Below are positions 1-11,543 of a DNA stretch of 64,000 nucleotides, in pieces. Each line of letters begins with the position of its first letter. The stretch's first letter is position 1. The position numbers were made by a program, and so were the translations under genes. The stretch comes from Bretschneidera sinensis. Taxonomy: Eukaryota > Streptophyta > Magnoliopsida > Brassicales > Akaniaceae. The notes beneath the pieces were generated by a model. It worked only from the letters and a program-made list of their open reading frames with translations. It was not told the DNA's origin and did no database searches. The stretch covers positions 77,209,501 to 77,273,500 of the forward strand of contig CM043698.1 of assembly GCA_023935145.1 (NCBI GenBank), in the 5' to 3' direction.

Positions 1-693
1 CATTGTTGATGAACCCGAAGTATAATATTTATTTTGGAGAAGAAGTTATTAAATAATAAGAAAAAGTGAATAGTCAGTAAGTGATTTTGTGGAGAGGTAT
101 TTTGGGAGAGATACTTGATTAAGTTATACAAAATTGGAGGCTCTTGAAGCCTGGAGTTGAGATAGAAAAGTAAAGATGTAGATAGGAGTATGAAATGGTA
201 AAATTTTAGTTTTTGAAGCAAGAGCAAAGAAAATATGTAAAAAGATGATGACTATGAATAATACTTTTGTTTAGGAATGTGTGGTTGAGGGACTAGCTGG
301 ATTAATCGAATGGTAGAGATTTGATAAAAATATGAAGTTGAGTAGTTGATTAAAGGTCGAACACAACTTAGTGAGCAAAAGAGTTTCTAGTAAGATCATA
401 CGAGATTTATTAAAATAGTACGTTAAATTACTATAGTATTTGAGTAGTTGGATGGCAGCAAAATATAAAAAGTTCAAGTTGATAATGAGATAGAATTTTA
501 ATCTTGTAATGTCAAATCTTGAAGAAAGTGGAGAAATTGAAGAATGTACTTGAGAAAGTAAGAAGACTTAGGAAGGTGATAATTTAGAAGTTTTGTGATC
601 TCTGGTCAAGAAAATTTTGTGGACGAAATTTAATTTTGTTAGCGGGGGAGAATTGTAGAGTCTGGTTTTATTTTATTTTGTCTTAATACGTGT
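1..693 (+). other. Degenerate 3' end of a gypsy-like retroelement (J) with truncated LTR start
   Basis: No reading frame here resembles a known protein. The right end has the layout seen before every chromovirus 3' LTR in this window: a GGACGAAATTT motif (about 621-631), a purine-rich tract GCGGGGGAGAAT ending at 653, and a TGTAGAG start at 654. I infer the decayed 3' tail of another LTR element whose LTR is cut after about 40 bp, where pol of element B begins at 694. The body, 1-610, is AT- and purine-rich and unassigned; it could be a long 3' untranslated region. This LTR start differs from both other families after the first few bases. Confidence 0.35.
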
Positions 694-947
694 ATGTGTC
701 AGCTTTGCGCAAATATGTAAAGGATGAGTCGCACATTATTCTGTTCCAATCCATAGAAGTTCAAAAGGACTTTTCATATGTGGAGATGCTAGTAAAAATC
801 TTGGACTCTAGGGAACAAGTTCTTTGCAACAAAGTCATTCCCTTGGTTAAAGTGCTTTGGAGAAATAGAGGAGTCGAAGAAGCTACATGGGAAAGCAAAG
901 TGGAAATGAAGAACCAATACCCTTATCTATTCGTCAATCCAGGTTAG
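694..947 (+). pseudogene. pol: Element B: 3' fragment of pol (integrase C-terminus and chromodomain)
   Basis: An 85-codon open stretch matches the last part of pol in element A (60742-60998) almost residue for residue. It includes VSALRKYV, then FQSIEVQ, VKILDSRE, NKVIPLVKVLWRN and VEEATWE. VLWRN..VEEATWE is the chromodomain signature of Del/Tekay-type chromoviruses, which helps tether integrase to heterochromatin. Homology to A starts abruptly at ATGTGTCAGC (694), so everything upstream of B pol has been lost and replaced by remnant J. Unlike A, B has no stop in the last codons and ends naturally at the TAG at 945-947. It is followed by the family's 3' spacer, a purine tract GAGGGGAGAAT (979-989) and the LTR. 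Confidence 0.85.
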
Positions 948-989
948 TTGAAAATTTTGAGGACGAAATTTTCTTTTAGAGGGGAGAAT

Positions 990-3525
990 TGTAGAACCCG
1001 ATATTTCTTTTAAGCTTTTATAATCTTGCATTATAATTCATTTTTTTTTAGGGATCTCTTAGTAAGAAACTAAAACTTTTGGGGTGTTTAAATACTAGAA
1101 GGAAAATTAAAGGAAAGGACATGTAAATTAATAAAAGAAGAAGGGAAAGGGTAGATTGGTAAAAGGCCAAGACTTAGAGGGAGTATATAAGCTAAAAGTT
1201 GACCTAGAATAGCAAAATCTCTCATTTGGCAATTTGCAAAGCCGGCTGAAGGAGAGAGGAAAGAAAGAAAAGCTCCAGATTTTTTTTCCTTCTCAAAACC
1301 CATTTCTTCCAAACTTTGATCTAGCCTTAACCTAACCATTCAAGATCCGTTTGCCCCCAAACTTTGAAAACCTTCTTCTTCCACCATCAGCTATCTTCCG
1401 GCCAGGGAGGTGAGCCTCCACGAGCGGGCTACAGTGGCACGTGGTCCCCACGCTCCGAGCAGGGGAGGAATTGCCGTTTTGTTCCTTTGGCTTTTTAGTG
1501 CATATTTTGAGGTAATTTCGAAAAGTGTTCAACTACAAACTCAAAGTAGACTTCTTGATGTTGAGTTTTGGCTTTTGTTTGAGGTCATTTGGATTTAAAT
1601 TGATGGATTTATGAGTTGTCTAAGTTGGGAGAATTGTGCAGAAATTCTAGAAATAATTTGTGTTCTGGGCAGTTTTGTGAGCTGTTTTTCAGCAAGAATT
1701 TGAGGTAGTTTTGTGCCCCAACTATTTTTAAGTTAAATTATACTTCCTAAAGTTTATCAAAAACTTTATTTGGGATGATTTGAATTTAAATTGGTTTAGT
1801 TTGAAATATTTGAAGTTGGGAGAAAATTTGAAAGAAATCTGGAAATTTCTGTATTATGGAACTTTGGAAGAAAGTAATAAGAGTGTGTGAAGTTTGAAGA
1901 TTTTTAGGGTGATTGTATGTACAAAGTGTGAAGTTTTATTCTTGTATAACATGATTTTTGAGATGGGTATTGTTAGAGAATTTTACTATGGGCTGTAAAT
2001 TTGAAACCCTTTTAGGAGTTAAAAGAAATTCCTCTAAGTAAGAGTCTTTTTCTTGATTGGGAAATTATATTTAGAATGAATACTTTTTACAAGTTGGGAT
2101 TTTTTGGTAATTACCCTAAGTTAGTTTCTTGAAATTTAAGTCTATATGAATTGAGAGTTTTATGGAGTAAAGAAAGACGGAAAGAAAGGGAAAGAGTGAA
2201 AATAGGTGATTAAGGAGAAGAATGAACTTTAGTAGTATTTTCTTTGATTTATATGTGTAAGTAAATGGAATATTGATTTCTTATTAAGTGTCTAAGTTTT
2301 AAATACTATGCTCATTGACTTTTGTATATGTAGTGACATTTCAATAGGTGAGGTGGAAGATCGTAGTAAAGGTAAAGAAGTGATCCACGACTAGTGTTTG
2401 GCTTAAGGTGAGTATTACCCTACTCTTGGTAAGCATGAACGTTAGTGGGGAAATCAAAACAATAAGATTACATAAGAATTGCAATTTGCTATTTAGATAT
2501 AATAATTATCTTTATAACTATATGGTAAGATAAGTTAATTATATACTAATGATGAGTTAGTGATTTCAAAACCTTTGTGTTGAATGTTGTGTGATTGTAT
2601 CGATTGATGAGAATTTGATGATGTTCATCACTTGATTTCGTTTCATTTCATGCATTGAAATTATGGTTTGTTATTGAGGGGGGAGTGATGTTTGAGGACG
2701 ATAGGTCCCTTCCCACAAGGGGTGTAAGGGTACCGAATATATTGGATGATTGGACTTGGCCTGGATCAAGGGGGGTTTCGAAAATTTATTGTTTGTGAAG
2801 TGTACCGGTACGTGGGGAGACGTCCCCGATGGATTATGATTGATTATGAGATGATACATTTCATTGCATTATGCTGCATTGGCATATCATACATAAATTT
2901 GAATTCCTTGGCCCGTAAGAGGACATATGAAATGTTTGGTTGTATGGATAAACTGTGATATTTTGATGGACTATGGAATGATGATTGGAAGTTGGTTGTG
3001 GGTCTTAAAGGACCGTATTATGATTACTAAGATTATTTTTTTGCAAAGTGCTAAATGACTATGTATACGAACAAACAAAGTAGAAAGGAAAAAGAAATAA
3101 TAATAAGCCCTCAACTTTTTCTAACAAGTGATTACTTTGTGTAGTGTAAAAACTTGCTGATCTTTATCGCTCACCCCCCTTTCCTATTTATAACCTTTCA
3201 GGTAAGTTTTCAGGTGATTTTAGATTTTAAGTGGTGAAGCTTTGAAGTTCAACAAAATTTTAGGTGGGTCCACGAGCGTCGCATCCTCGGTCAATATTTT
3301 TTCTTAGTGTTATATTGTATATTAGGTGTGAAGTTGTAAACGGTTGGCTGTGTCTCTTTAGACACCTTGTAAAGCTACAACCTTATAGTTGTAATCTCTG
3401 TATGATCTTAACTAATATATATTAGATGTTGTTCTATTGTAGTATATATTTGTGTGTCCAGGTGCTCGATTTCGAAACGTAATTGATACCGTCCTGAGTG
3501 GGCCTGCTCGGGATGGGTCGTTATA
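990..3525 (+). repeat. 3' LTR of element B (family 2)
   Basis: It begins TGTAGAACCCGATATT and runs to GGGATGGGTCGTTATA. The last two bases read TA where the family has CA, so the terminus is either mutated or cut exactly there by the adjoining Copia fragment. It is collinear along its whole length with the 3' LTR of element A (61042-63592), including the TATA box, the AGGTCCCTxCCCAxAAGGGG block near 2705 and the terminal GTCGTTA. The conserved hairpin seen in A is decayed here (around 3158-3173). It holds no gene; small ORFs on either strand are incidental. Confidence 0.9.
1184..1191 (+). promoter_or_regulatory. Putative TATA box of family-2 LTR (B)
   Basis: TATATAAG lies about 195 bp into the LTR, after a purine-rich stretch. 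The same motif sits at the same LTR offset in both LTRs of element A (53799 and 61237), consistent with the U3 core promoter. Confidence 0.6.
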
Positions 3526-4623
3526 GTCTTGGCTCCGTCACCTTCTTGTTCTTGCTCCGATACCCAGCTGTGCAGCTCTGATACCACTGTTGGAAATCAA
3601 CTTGACAAGATGCCCAGGTGGTGATCTTCCAAACACCCAAGTTTAGAATGACTCGTAGAAAGAAATACAGCAATCAAAGACAAGAACAGAAAATCAAAGA
3701 AAGAAAGAAAGAAGATAATCAATTGTTATCGAGGTTCGGTAATATGCCTACGTCCCCATGAGTTCCTCCGAACTCTCTGCACTAAATCAATGGTTCTTTA
3801 CAAATACAACAACCCTCTTCAAGAAGCTCAAGTTCTTGAAGAAACCAAGAAGAGAATAAAGGAAGAAGATAAGAACTAACAATGCTCTCTATCTAATCTA
3901 GACTTCTTTCTCTTTACAACCACCCTCACTGTAATGAGTCCCTCTTGTGTTTGATCTTTACACTCTCACACAATTCTCTCTTGCATTACAATTGATCTCA
4001 AAGTATGTCACAAACTTCTGTTGTTCTCTTGTTGAAAAATGAGGCTAGGAAACCCCTTTTATAGCCACCCACTTCTTGGTCATTCTTGAGATTCAATCCT
4101 CACCCTTTGATCATGATTTCCACTTAATCATGGCCCTCCATCACTCCTAAGTGGTGCTGTGCATTTCAAACTTGCACCCATGCACCTAAAAGAGGGTTAA
4201 AACAGGCTGTCCATGTGTGCTTTACTTTGCCTAGCGCCTAGGCACTCAACAGGGCGTGGTGGAGTGCTGGGCAGAGTCCCTTTGCACACTCTCTAGGCGG
4301 TGTGGTGCTGGTGGGGAGCGGTGCGGTGCTGGTGTGCATCAAGCAGCACACCTTCTGGATAGTGCGGTGCTGGTGCATTTTTGGAGCCTTCATTCTGTGA
4401 GGTGCATCGCTGGAGAAGGGGCGATGTGGCGCACACTAATGCTACCCCTTCACCCAGCTGTGCACACACTCCTTCAGCTTGTGTGCAGAAGTGCGCACAC
4501 TAGTGCGCCTACCCTTACCTTGCTCCAAAATGATGCACACACATGTGTGCAGACCTTTAACTTGCTGAACTAATCCTCCAACCTTGGGTTAGACTTTAAC
4601 CATCTTTGAACCATGTTTAGACA
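3526..4623 (-). mobile_element. Copia-like LTR retrotransposon fragment (antisense leader plus 5' LTR)
   Basis: On the plus strand a reversed primer binding site GCTCTGATACCA (3575-3586) is followed after one base by TGTTGGAAATCAACTTG at 3588. That is the expected appearance of the start of an internal region plus 5' LTR in antisense. The LTR candidate, 3588-4623 (about 1.04 kb), opens TGTTGG and closes TAGACA. It contains the block GAGGTTCGGTAATATGCCTACG (split here as two overlapping motifs: GAGGTTCGG and ATATGCCTACG), which I associate with plant Copia LTRs. A GC-rich stretch at 4240-4560 holds imperfect GCGGTGCTGGTG repeats. Only about 60 bp of internal sequence remains (3526-3587). The right end abuts element C's LTR at 4624. 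The Copia assignment rests on LTR style only, as no coding part survives. Confidence 0.6.
3575..3586 (-). other. Primer binding site of the Copia-like fragment
   Basis: The minus strand reads TGGTATCAGAGC, complementary to the 3' end of plant initiator tRNA-Met, one base from the LTR edge. Confidence 0.75.
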
Positions 4624-4681
4624 TAGCACCTACTACCAAAAGTTTGAAAAAATTATGAGGGAGGCGTGCATAGTCTTGCCC

Positions 4682-4700
4682 GTCTCCAAAACGTGGAGAC
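4682..4700 (+). promoter_or_regulatory. Inverted repeat upstream of the LTR TATA box (C, 5' LTR)
   Basis: GTCTCCAAAACGTGGAGAC can fold with a GTCTCC/GGAGAC stem. It lies about 40 bp before the TATA-like tract and recurs at 11845-11863. Related copies are at 28506-28525 (I) and 29606-29622 (H), where the stem is kept although the bases differ. Confidence 0.5.
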
Positions 4701-4741
4701 ATTTGGGGAGGGGGGCTGTTAAAATTTCAGCCTAAACTTTG

Positions 4742-4750
4742 TATATATAT
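4742..4750 (+). promoter_or_regulatory. Putative TATA box of element C 5' LTR
   Basis: TATATATAT followed by CTGATGCGAG; the 3' LTR copy is at 11906-11914. It is the only TATA-like motif after the conserved GGGGGCTGTTAAAAT block. Confidence 0.5.
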
Positions 4751-5589
4751 CTGATGCGAGAGTAAAAATTTTACTCACAGATTTCGTTCGTTTCTCTTCC
4801 AAATTTCTCTATTTTCTTAAATATTTGGAAACCCAAAGTAAAGTTAAAAGAGCAAGATTTTGAAGGGGTTTATTATGAACATTTCATAGAGAATCAGGAA
4901 TAGCTATCAGAAAAGCTGAAGGTAATAGTATAGTGTTTATTGCTGAATTTTTTTAGCATTCATGAAATTTCCCTAAATACAAAGTGGGAATTTTCAAAGT
5001 GAGTGGTTTCTAACAAATTGAAGAATAAATTATAAATTTAATATAAATATGATATCAGATGTTGACGATCTACAATAAGGGGAAGTTTCTGCGAGGAACG
5101 GGAAAGGCAATGAGGTGATTCACGAGTAGTTCTAAGTGCTACGTGGTGAATTGGATTTACTTTAAGTAACCCAAATAAAAATGAAAAAATTTAGTTATAA
5201 TATTAAAATAAATTATTAGCTTATATTGTGGTGATAGATAAAGATTTGGTTGATATTTATGATATTAATTTTGGACATGTAGAAATTTTTTAGGAGAAAA
5301 GTAATATTTTTGGGGATAATAAGTTGATTTAATAATAAAACGATAAGTGAAATTCTTGATGTGTTATATTGATGTTTTTATACAAATTTTGAGGAGATGA
5401 ATTTTTGTGGATCTTGTCAAGCTTTAATAGATGGTTTGATGTGAATTTGGGATGAGAGGGATTTATTGAAATTTTATATAATTTAAGAATAATCAGGATA
5501 ATCAATTTAAGTGTTTTGAATCTATATGTCGTTTTTATATTACTGTTTTATGCATATTTCATATCATTGGTCATATGCATATGCATTAA

Positions 5590-5770
5590 ATGAGAAAGAA
5601 AAGAACCGGGAAGGCAATCGGTCTAATAAAAATGAAAGAACCGGGAAGGCATTTGGTCTTATGAAAATGAAGGAACCGGGAAGACAGTCGGTCTAAATGA
5701 GAATGGAAGAACTGGGAAGGCAACCGGTCTAAATGAGAATGAAAGAACCAGGAAGGCAGCCGGTCTAAGA
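5590..5770 (+). repeat. 36-bp minisatellite in C 5' LTR (about five units)
   Basis: Units of the type AACCGGGAAGGCAACCGGTC separated by TAAATGAGAATGAAAG-like spacers repeat every 36 bp. Each unit carries two CCGG boxes. The 3' LTR has about four units (12767-12896), so the copy number changed after insertion or during replication. Confidence 0.85.
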
Positions 5771-6186
5771 TAATAACAACCTGTCAACAAATGGGAAGAC
5801 GTTCCCATTATAATTCATGCATTTGCATTTGTTTTAATTATTTCTGCATTATTGAAATGTTGAGGTGTGGTATGTTATTATGAAATTGTTTATAGATGAT
5901 TTGGTCTCTCGGAGAGAGAAAATTATGGTAAGAAAGAAGCAGAAAATGATAAAGACCATCTAAATGATGGATTTTATGATGTGAACCTCATTACGAGGTA
6001 ATTATAAGATAATTGATGGTCTTAAGGTAGACCAATGATTGAGAAGAAGAGAATGATAGAAAATGAATCTTATGACATGTGTAATGACATGTAAAAAAAC
6101 TGTCATCAGGTTACGTGAAAAATAAATGATTAAATATTAAAGGACTATTTATGGAATTTGGAATACTTTTAGTAAATTAAATTCAC

Positions 6187-6203
6187 TGAGCTTGTGAAGC
6201 TCA
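6187..6203 (+). promoter_or_regulatory. Conserved LTR hairpin followed by TTTCAGG (C, 5' LTR)
   Basis: TGAGCTTGTGAAGCTCA is a perfect 7-bp stem with a 3-nt loop, followed by CACCCCTC and, about 20 bp later, GATTTCAGGTAG. The module recurs at 13314, 31519 and 39053 (plus strand), at 16242, 21519 and 44659 (antisense), and in a different sequence version in family 2 (55577 and 63237). Confidence 0.55.
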
Positions 6204-6543
6204 CCCCTCATTGTACAATGATTTCAGGTAGCAGACAAGACAAGTAGTTTGATGGGTCAAAAGTCAGACGGATTCAATTTCTGTAAGCCATGTATGTGTC
6301 AATATCCTCAGACTAGTGAGAAAAGGAAATAAATAATATTTGTAAATATTCATGCATATTACGTTGTAAATTATTTGTAAGTTAATATCAGATTTATATA
6401 CCTCCCCTGTTGAGGGTTGAGGATTTAAAAAAAAAAATTGTTAGTATTATTTTTATGTTTGCATATATGTGTTGTACTGGGATTCTCAAAATATAGTGAC
6501 ACCATTTCGGGGGTGGCAAACCCGGGATGGGTCGTTACAATTT

Positions 6544-6555
6544 TGGTATCAGAGT
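6544..6555 (+). other. Element C primer binding site
   Basis: TGGTATCAGAGT, with a final C-to-T change from the initiator-tRNA-Met complement, four bases after the LTR end. Confidence 0.85.
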
Positions 6556-6627
6556 ATTAGGTTTTAAGATTCTGTAGACTGCATTAGAACTTAAAAAGTG
6601 GAAGATCTAAATATATTATATTCTTAA

Positions 6628-7962
6628 ATGCAGAGTCTGAGGATGACACGTGGTCATGCGAGAACTAGAGGTAGAACTCTAAATCAGAGGGGACATGGTA
6701 GATCCCCAATTTTTAGGAGGACTGAAGTAGAGGAGGAAGTTGAGTCTGTAATTCCTTCAAGGGAACATGCTGATGGTGCAGCTAGTACCAGTAGAGCTGG
6801 GAGAGTATCTGAGGGTAGGAATGATGAATTGAGAGAAGCCCTTAATCGTGCTATAGAAAGGATGAATATACCTGAAGAAATGAGGAATGCAGCTGAAGAA
6901 AGGGCTACTAATTTGCAGAGAAGATTAGAGGAAAGGGATAGAAGAGAACTGGATGAGGTGAGGCAAGAGGCTCCTGAGGGAGGGGTATTTCCAAATGAGA
7001 TGCAAGGGGATTGTTTTGTGAGGTTTCTTAAGTTTAAATCTTAGTCTTTTAAGGGATCAACAAATCCGGAGGAAGCTGAGCAATGGATTAGGCACGTGGA
7101 GAAATATTTTGAGGTTTTACCGGTGTTAGATAGACAAAAGGTTGCTTTTGCTTCATTTATGCTGCAAGGTGAGGCTTCACAATGGTGGGAAGATATTCTG
7201 CCTAGGGTGAGTACACGGGTAGATCAACCTTTGACGTGGAATAAGTTTAAGGATGAGTTCTTTGCAAAGTATTTTTCAGATACTTTTCGGGCACAACAAG
7301 AAAGAGATTTTATTCACCTAAGGCAGAGAAATTTATCAGTGGTTGAATATGATAGTAAATTTACAGCCCTGTCAAGGTTTGTACCTAAGTTCGTGAATAC
7401 GGAGGAAAGAAAATGTAAGAGATTTTTAGATGGATTACACTATGATATTTGGACTAAACTCTCTTATATGGGCATAAGGGATTATGCTGTACTGGTGGAT
7501 AAAGCATTGCAGATTGAGAAAGATCTGATGGAGTTGAGAGGGAGGAGGGATTGGTTGAAGAGGTCTAGATTTGAGGGATCTAGAGGAGGTAGTAGTATGG
7601 GTGTACAGGGTGGGAGACCACCCCAGAGGGTGTCCCAAGGAACAGTAGGGCAGAGTGAGAGGCAAGCAGGATCTATTGCTTCTGTAGCCCAGAGTAATAC
7701 CAGTGGGACCCTTCGATTTGGGAGACAAGCAATGGGAATTGGGAGTTGTGGTAGAGGAGTGAATATGCCACCAAGGGGAAGTGGTAATCTGATGGATAAT
7801 CGGGAGTCAAGGGTTTGCTATAGGTGTAATCAGACAAGATATCTGTCTCAGAATTGCCCTACGTAGATATGCTTTGTATGTGGTGAGGGAGGACATGTTG
7901 CTGTAGATTGTCCAGCGAGGAAATTTGCTGAAGTAAACAATTGAAGTGTCGGGAGAAGACCG
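6628..7962 (+). pseudogene. gag: Element C gag (broken)
   Basis: Capsid and nucleocapsid of a Ty3/gypsy element. The first ATG is at 6628; the in-frame ATG at 6643 (MTRG) aligns with the start used by element A, so it may be the better start. An arginine- and glutamate-rich N-terminus is followed by a capsid stretch with WWEDILPR, PLTWNKFKDEF and VEYDSKFTALSRF, then a glycine-rich linker and zinc knuckles. TAG stops interrupt at 7042-7044 and 7864-7866, both where H reads CAG. The first knuckle (7816-7857) reads C..C....Y....C, its histidine replaced by tyrosine. The second (7870-7911) keeps [10 protein letters not shown]....C. It cannot make full-length Gag. Confidence 0.9.
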
Positions 7963-8625
7963 ATGGAGAGAGGCGGTGGATCAGGGAGTGTGCAGAGTAA
8001 AGATCGAGGATCTGTAGCAGAGGGAGGATGTGGCAGTCAGATTCAGTCCGAAGATTGTAGAGTCTATACATTGACCCAACAGGATGCACGAGCCATTCCT
8101 GATGTTATTATGGGTATGATATCTATCATTGGTAGGGCTGCTAGATTATTGATTGATCTTGGTGCAACCCATTCTTTTGCATCTAGTAGTTATATGAAAT
8201 CTATTGATGCTAATGCTAGTCCTTTGATGCATGCAATTATTATTGAGGTTCCTACTGGAGATAGGGTTATTATCAGAACAATCTATCGAGGTTGTGTGAT
8301 TAATATTGCTGATAGAGAATTTAAGGTTGATTTATTGCCTTTAGATATGACAGATTTTGATGTAATTCTAGGGATGAATTGGTTATCTGCATATCATGAT
8401 TGGGTAGATTGTTTTAGGAAAAATGTAGTGTTCAGGATACTCAGACAGCAGGACTTTAATTTTCAGGGAGAACGTAAGATACTTGCTAATTGTCTGATTT
8501 CTGCCTTAACTGCTAGTAAATGGTTGAGGAAGGGTTGTGAGGGGTATTTAGCCTATGTGATGGATTCTAGCAAGGAGGGTAGGAAGTTAGAAGATATTTT
8601 GGTAGTAAATTTTTTTTTTTTTTGA
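7963..8625 (+). pseudogene. pol: Element C protease region
   Basis: Aspartic protease of the retropepsin type, reading in continuity with the end of Gag. The active-site box is LIDLGATHSF near 8149-8178, where A and H have DPG. FDVILGMNWLSAYHDWVDC is the usual conserved C-terminal motif of the domain and is followed by the spacer into RT. The frame is lost in a run of T at 8608-8624, where H has a short mixed sequence (AAAGATTTTTCTG), suggesting slippage or homopolymer growth. Confidence 0.85.
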
Positions 8626-10020
8626 TGTATTCCCTAAAGAGTTGACTGGGTTGCCTCCCAATAAGGAGATTGAATTTTCTATCAAAGTGATTCCAGGATC
8701 AACACCCATATCCATAACACCCTATAGAATGGAACCAGCTGAATTGAGAGAGTTGAAAGTTCAGCTTCAGGAGCTATTAGATAAACAGTTTATCTGACCT
8801 AGTACATCACCCTAGGGAGCCCCTATGTTATTTGTCAAGAAGAAGGATGGGACATTGAGATTGTGTGTGATTATAGACAGCTGAATAAGATTACCATCAA
8901 GAATAAATATTCTTTACCCGGGATAGATGATTTATTCGTATAGTTATAGGGGTTAGAGTGTTTTCTAAGATAGACCTGAGGTCAGGTTATCATCAATTGA
9001 GGATAAAGGAGGGGGATATGCCTAAAACTGCTTTTAGGACACGATATGGCCATTATGAGTTCTTAGTGATGCCTTTTGGGTTGACCAATGCACCTGCAAC
9101 ATTTATAGACCTTATGAATCGAGTGTTTAAACCATTCTTGGACAGATTTGTAATTGTGTTTATTAATGATATTTTGGTATATTCCAAGAATGAAGAGGAG
9201 CATATGGAACATTTGGAGATAGTGTTAGAGATTCTGAGGAAAGAGAAAATATATGTGAAGTTCTCTAAATGTGAGTTTTGGTTGAACAAGATATCTTTCT
9301 TGGGGCATGTTGTGTTGGGAGAGGGGATAGCAGTTGACCCATAAAAAGTAGAAGCAGTGTTGAATTGGGAAAGCCCCACGAGTGTAACCGAAATTAGAAG
9401 TTTTTTGGGGTTGGCTGGTTATTATAGGAGATTTATCCAAAAATTTTCTATGATTGCTGGACCTTTGACTAAATTAACCAGGAAGGATGTGAAGTTTAGG
9501 TGGTCAAAGGAATGTGAGAGAAGTTTCCAGCTGTTGAAAGAAAAACTAACTACTGCCCCAGTATTAGTGCTTCCTTTTGTTGATGAAGGATTTGTAGTTT
9601 ATAGTGTTGCGTCACATCAGGGGTTGGGATGTGTGTTGATGCAACATGGGAGAGTTATAGCTTATGCATCTAGGCAACTGAAAAACCATGAGAGGAATTA
9701 CCCGACCCATGATTTAGAATTAGCTGTCATAGTTTTTGCTTTGAAGATTTGGAGACACCATCTATATGGAGCCAAGTGTGAAATTTTTTTTGATCATAAA
9801 AGTTTGACGCATTTACCAACCCATAAGAAGTTGAATTTGAGGCAGAGGAGCTGGATGGAATTGATTTGTGATTATGACTGTACAATTCACTATCATTCAG
9901 GAAAGGCTAATGTAGTAGCTGATCCATTGAGTAGAAAGGCTATAAGGAGATTAGCTATCATTGGGAGTCATAATACTAGCCTGATGATGGAATTAAGAAG
10001 AATAAGAATGCAATTGAGTG
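8626..10020 (+). pseudogene. pol: Element C reverse transcriptase and RNase H (broken)
   Basis: RT motifs in order: [53 protein letters not shown], and the polymerase box at 9160-9174. That box reads FINDI instead of FIDDI, so the first catalytic aspartate is changed to asparagine. RNase H follows with [11 protein letters not shown] near 9600-9632, where the first acidic residue is valine, then [18 protein letters not shown] and FDHKSLTHL. Several stops and frame breaks lie between 8790 and 8945, and an in-frame TAA at 9342. Both polymerase and nuclease active sites are therefore altered as well as the frame. Confidence 0.9.
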
Positions 10021-11494
10021 CCAATGATCAAGGAGTATTAATGGCAAATATAGTGATACAATCTCCTATTATTGATCGTTTATTACAGCTGCAGGGTAAA
10101 GATGAGGGGATAGAGAAAATCAGGCAAGAAGTGTTGAGTGGGAAGTCGACCAAGTTTAGAATTAGAGAAGATTGTATGGCAGTATTGGGGCATAGAGTTT
10201 GTGTTCCCAATGATGTGGAGATTAGAAAGGAGATATTAAGGGAGGCTCATGATTTTACATACTCCATGCACCCAGGTAATAATAAGATGTACAGGGGGTT
10301 GAAACAGAATTATTGGTGGTCAGGGATGAAGAAGGATGTAGCATAATACATTGCTAGATATTTGACTTATCAGCAGGTAAAGTATAAGAATAGACATCCA
10401 GCTGGTTTATTACACCCTCTTCTAGTACCTAAGTGGCCATTGGAAAATGTGAGTATGGATTTTGTCTCTGGTTTTTCCCGTACCCAGAGAGGGCATGATG
10501 CTGTATGGGTTATAGTGGATAGACTTTCTAAGTCTTCACATTTTCTTCCTATTAAAACTACCTGGAGTCCAGAAAAGCTGGTTGAGTTGTATGTAGCAGA
10601 GATAGTAAAATTACATGGAGTACCCTTGAGTATTATATCCGATAGAGATACTAGATTTACCTCTAGATTTTGGAGAGGTTTTCAAGAAGCGATGGATACT
10701 CAATTAAAATTTAGTACAGCTTTTCATCCACAAACTGATGGGCAAACGGAGAGAATCATCAGAATACTAGAGGATATGTTGAGAGCAAGTGTATTGAGTT
10801 TCTCAGTGAGCTGGGATGCTTATTTGCCTTTAATTGAGTTTACATATAATAATCAGTATCAAACTAGTATTGGATAGCACCTTTCGAGGCCTTATATGGT
10901 AGAAGGTGTAGAACTCCAGCATGCTGGGAAGAAGTTGGAGAGAGAAAAATATATGGCCCAGAAATGATAGACTTGACTACTGAGAGGATCAAACTGGTTA
11001 GGGAGAACCTCAAAGTAGCTCAGAACAGACAGAAAGGATATGCTGATAAAAGAAGACGGCCTCTCGAATTCCAAGTTGGTGATTGGGTATTCTTGAAGAT
11101 ATCTCCATGGAAGGGAGTGTTGAGGTTTAAAAAGAAGGGAAAGTTGAGTCAGAGATTTATGGGGCCCTATGAGGTGATTGAGAAAATTGGGCCCATAGCA
11201 TATCGTTTGGATTTGCCTCCGGAATTAAAGCAATTATATAATGTTTTTCATGTGTCTCTACTGAGGAAGTACTTGCACGATGAGTCCCATAACATCCCGA
11301 ATCAAGCGATAGAAATTCAGAAAGATTTGACTTTTATGCTAGTATCAGTCAAAATACTAGACATAAAGGATCAAGTCTTGCGAAATAAAGTCATTCCTTT
11401 GATTCAAGTATTATGTCACAATAAAGATGTCGAAGAAATCACATGGAAACATGTAGCAAGAATGAGGAAAGATTACCCCCAACTCTTTTCTTGA
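10021..11494 (+). pseudogene. pol: Element C integrase with chromodomain (broken)
   Basis: The HHCC domain is present as histidines near 10248 and 10268, but both cysteines are tyrosine (RYLTYQQ, 10356-10373). A TAA at 10344-10346 sits just upstream and is shared with element H. The D,D35E core is intact in sequence: D at 10458, D at 10641 and E at 10749, with 35 residues between the last two. A one-base deletion near 10873 breaks the frame (H reads GMAPFEALYG). The GPY module (MGPYEVIEKIG) is near 11158 and the chromodomain with EEITWKH lies at about 11340-11490. It is a dead copy. Confidence 0.9.
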
Positions 11495-11505
11495 TTTTAA
11501 TGTTG

Positions 11506-11543
11506 AAATTTCGGGGACGAAATTTTTGTAAGGTGGGTAGAAT
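11506..11543 (+). other. Element C 3' palindrome and polypurine tract
   Basis: AAATTTCGGGGACGAAATTT (11506-11525) is a perfect 8-bp inverted repeat around GGGA. The purine-rich AAGGTGGGTAGAAT then ends at the LTR start. The same arrangement occurs in H (36816-36852), I, E and F, and in weaker form in A, B and J. Confidence 0.8.

Larger units (their letters stand above)
4624..6539 (+). repeat. Element C 5' LTR (truncated at its start)
   Basis: Collinear with 11788-13587. It starts at TAGCACCTACTACC, matching CAGCACCTGCTGCC inside the 3' LTR, and ends GGGTCGTTACA. It keeps about 80 bp around 6380-6463 that the 3' LTR has lost, and carries one more 36-bp minisatellite unit. No gene lies inside. 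Confidence 0.9.

Noticed and set aside
4256..4573. 105-codon ORF rich in C, A and H residues
   Set aside because: It lies in the GC-rich repetitive part of the Copia-like LTR and reflects GCGGTGCTGGTG repeats.
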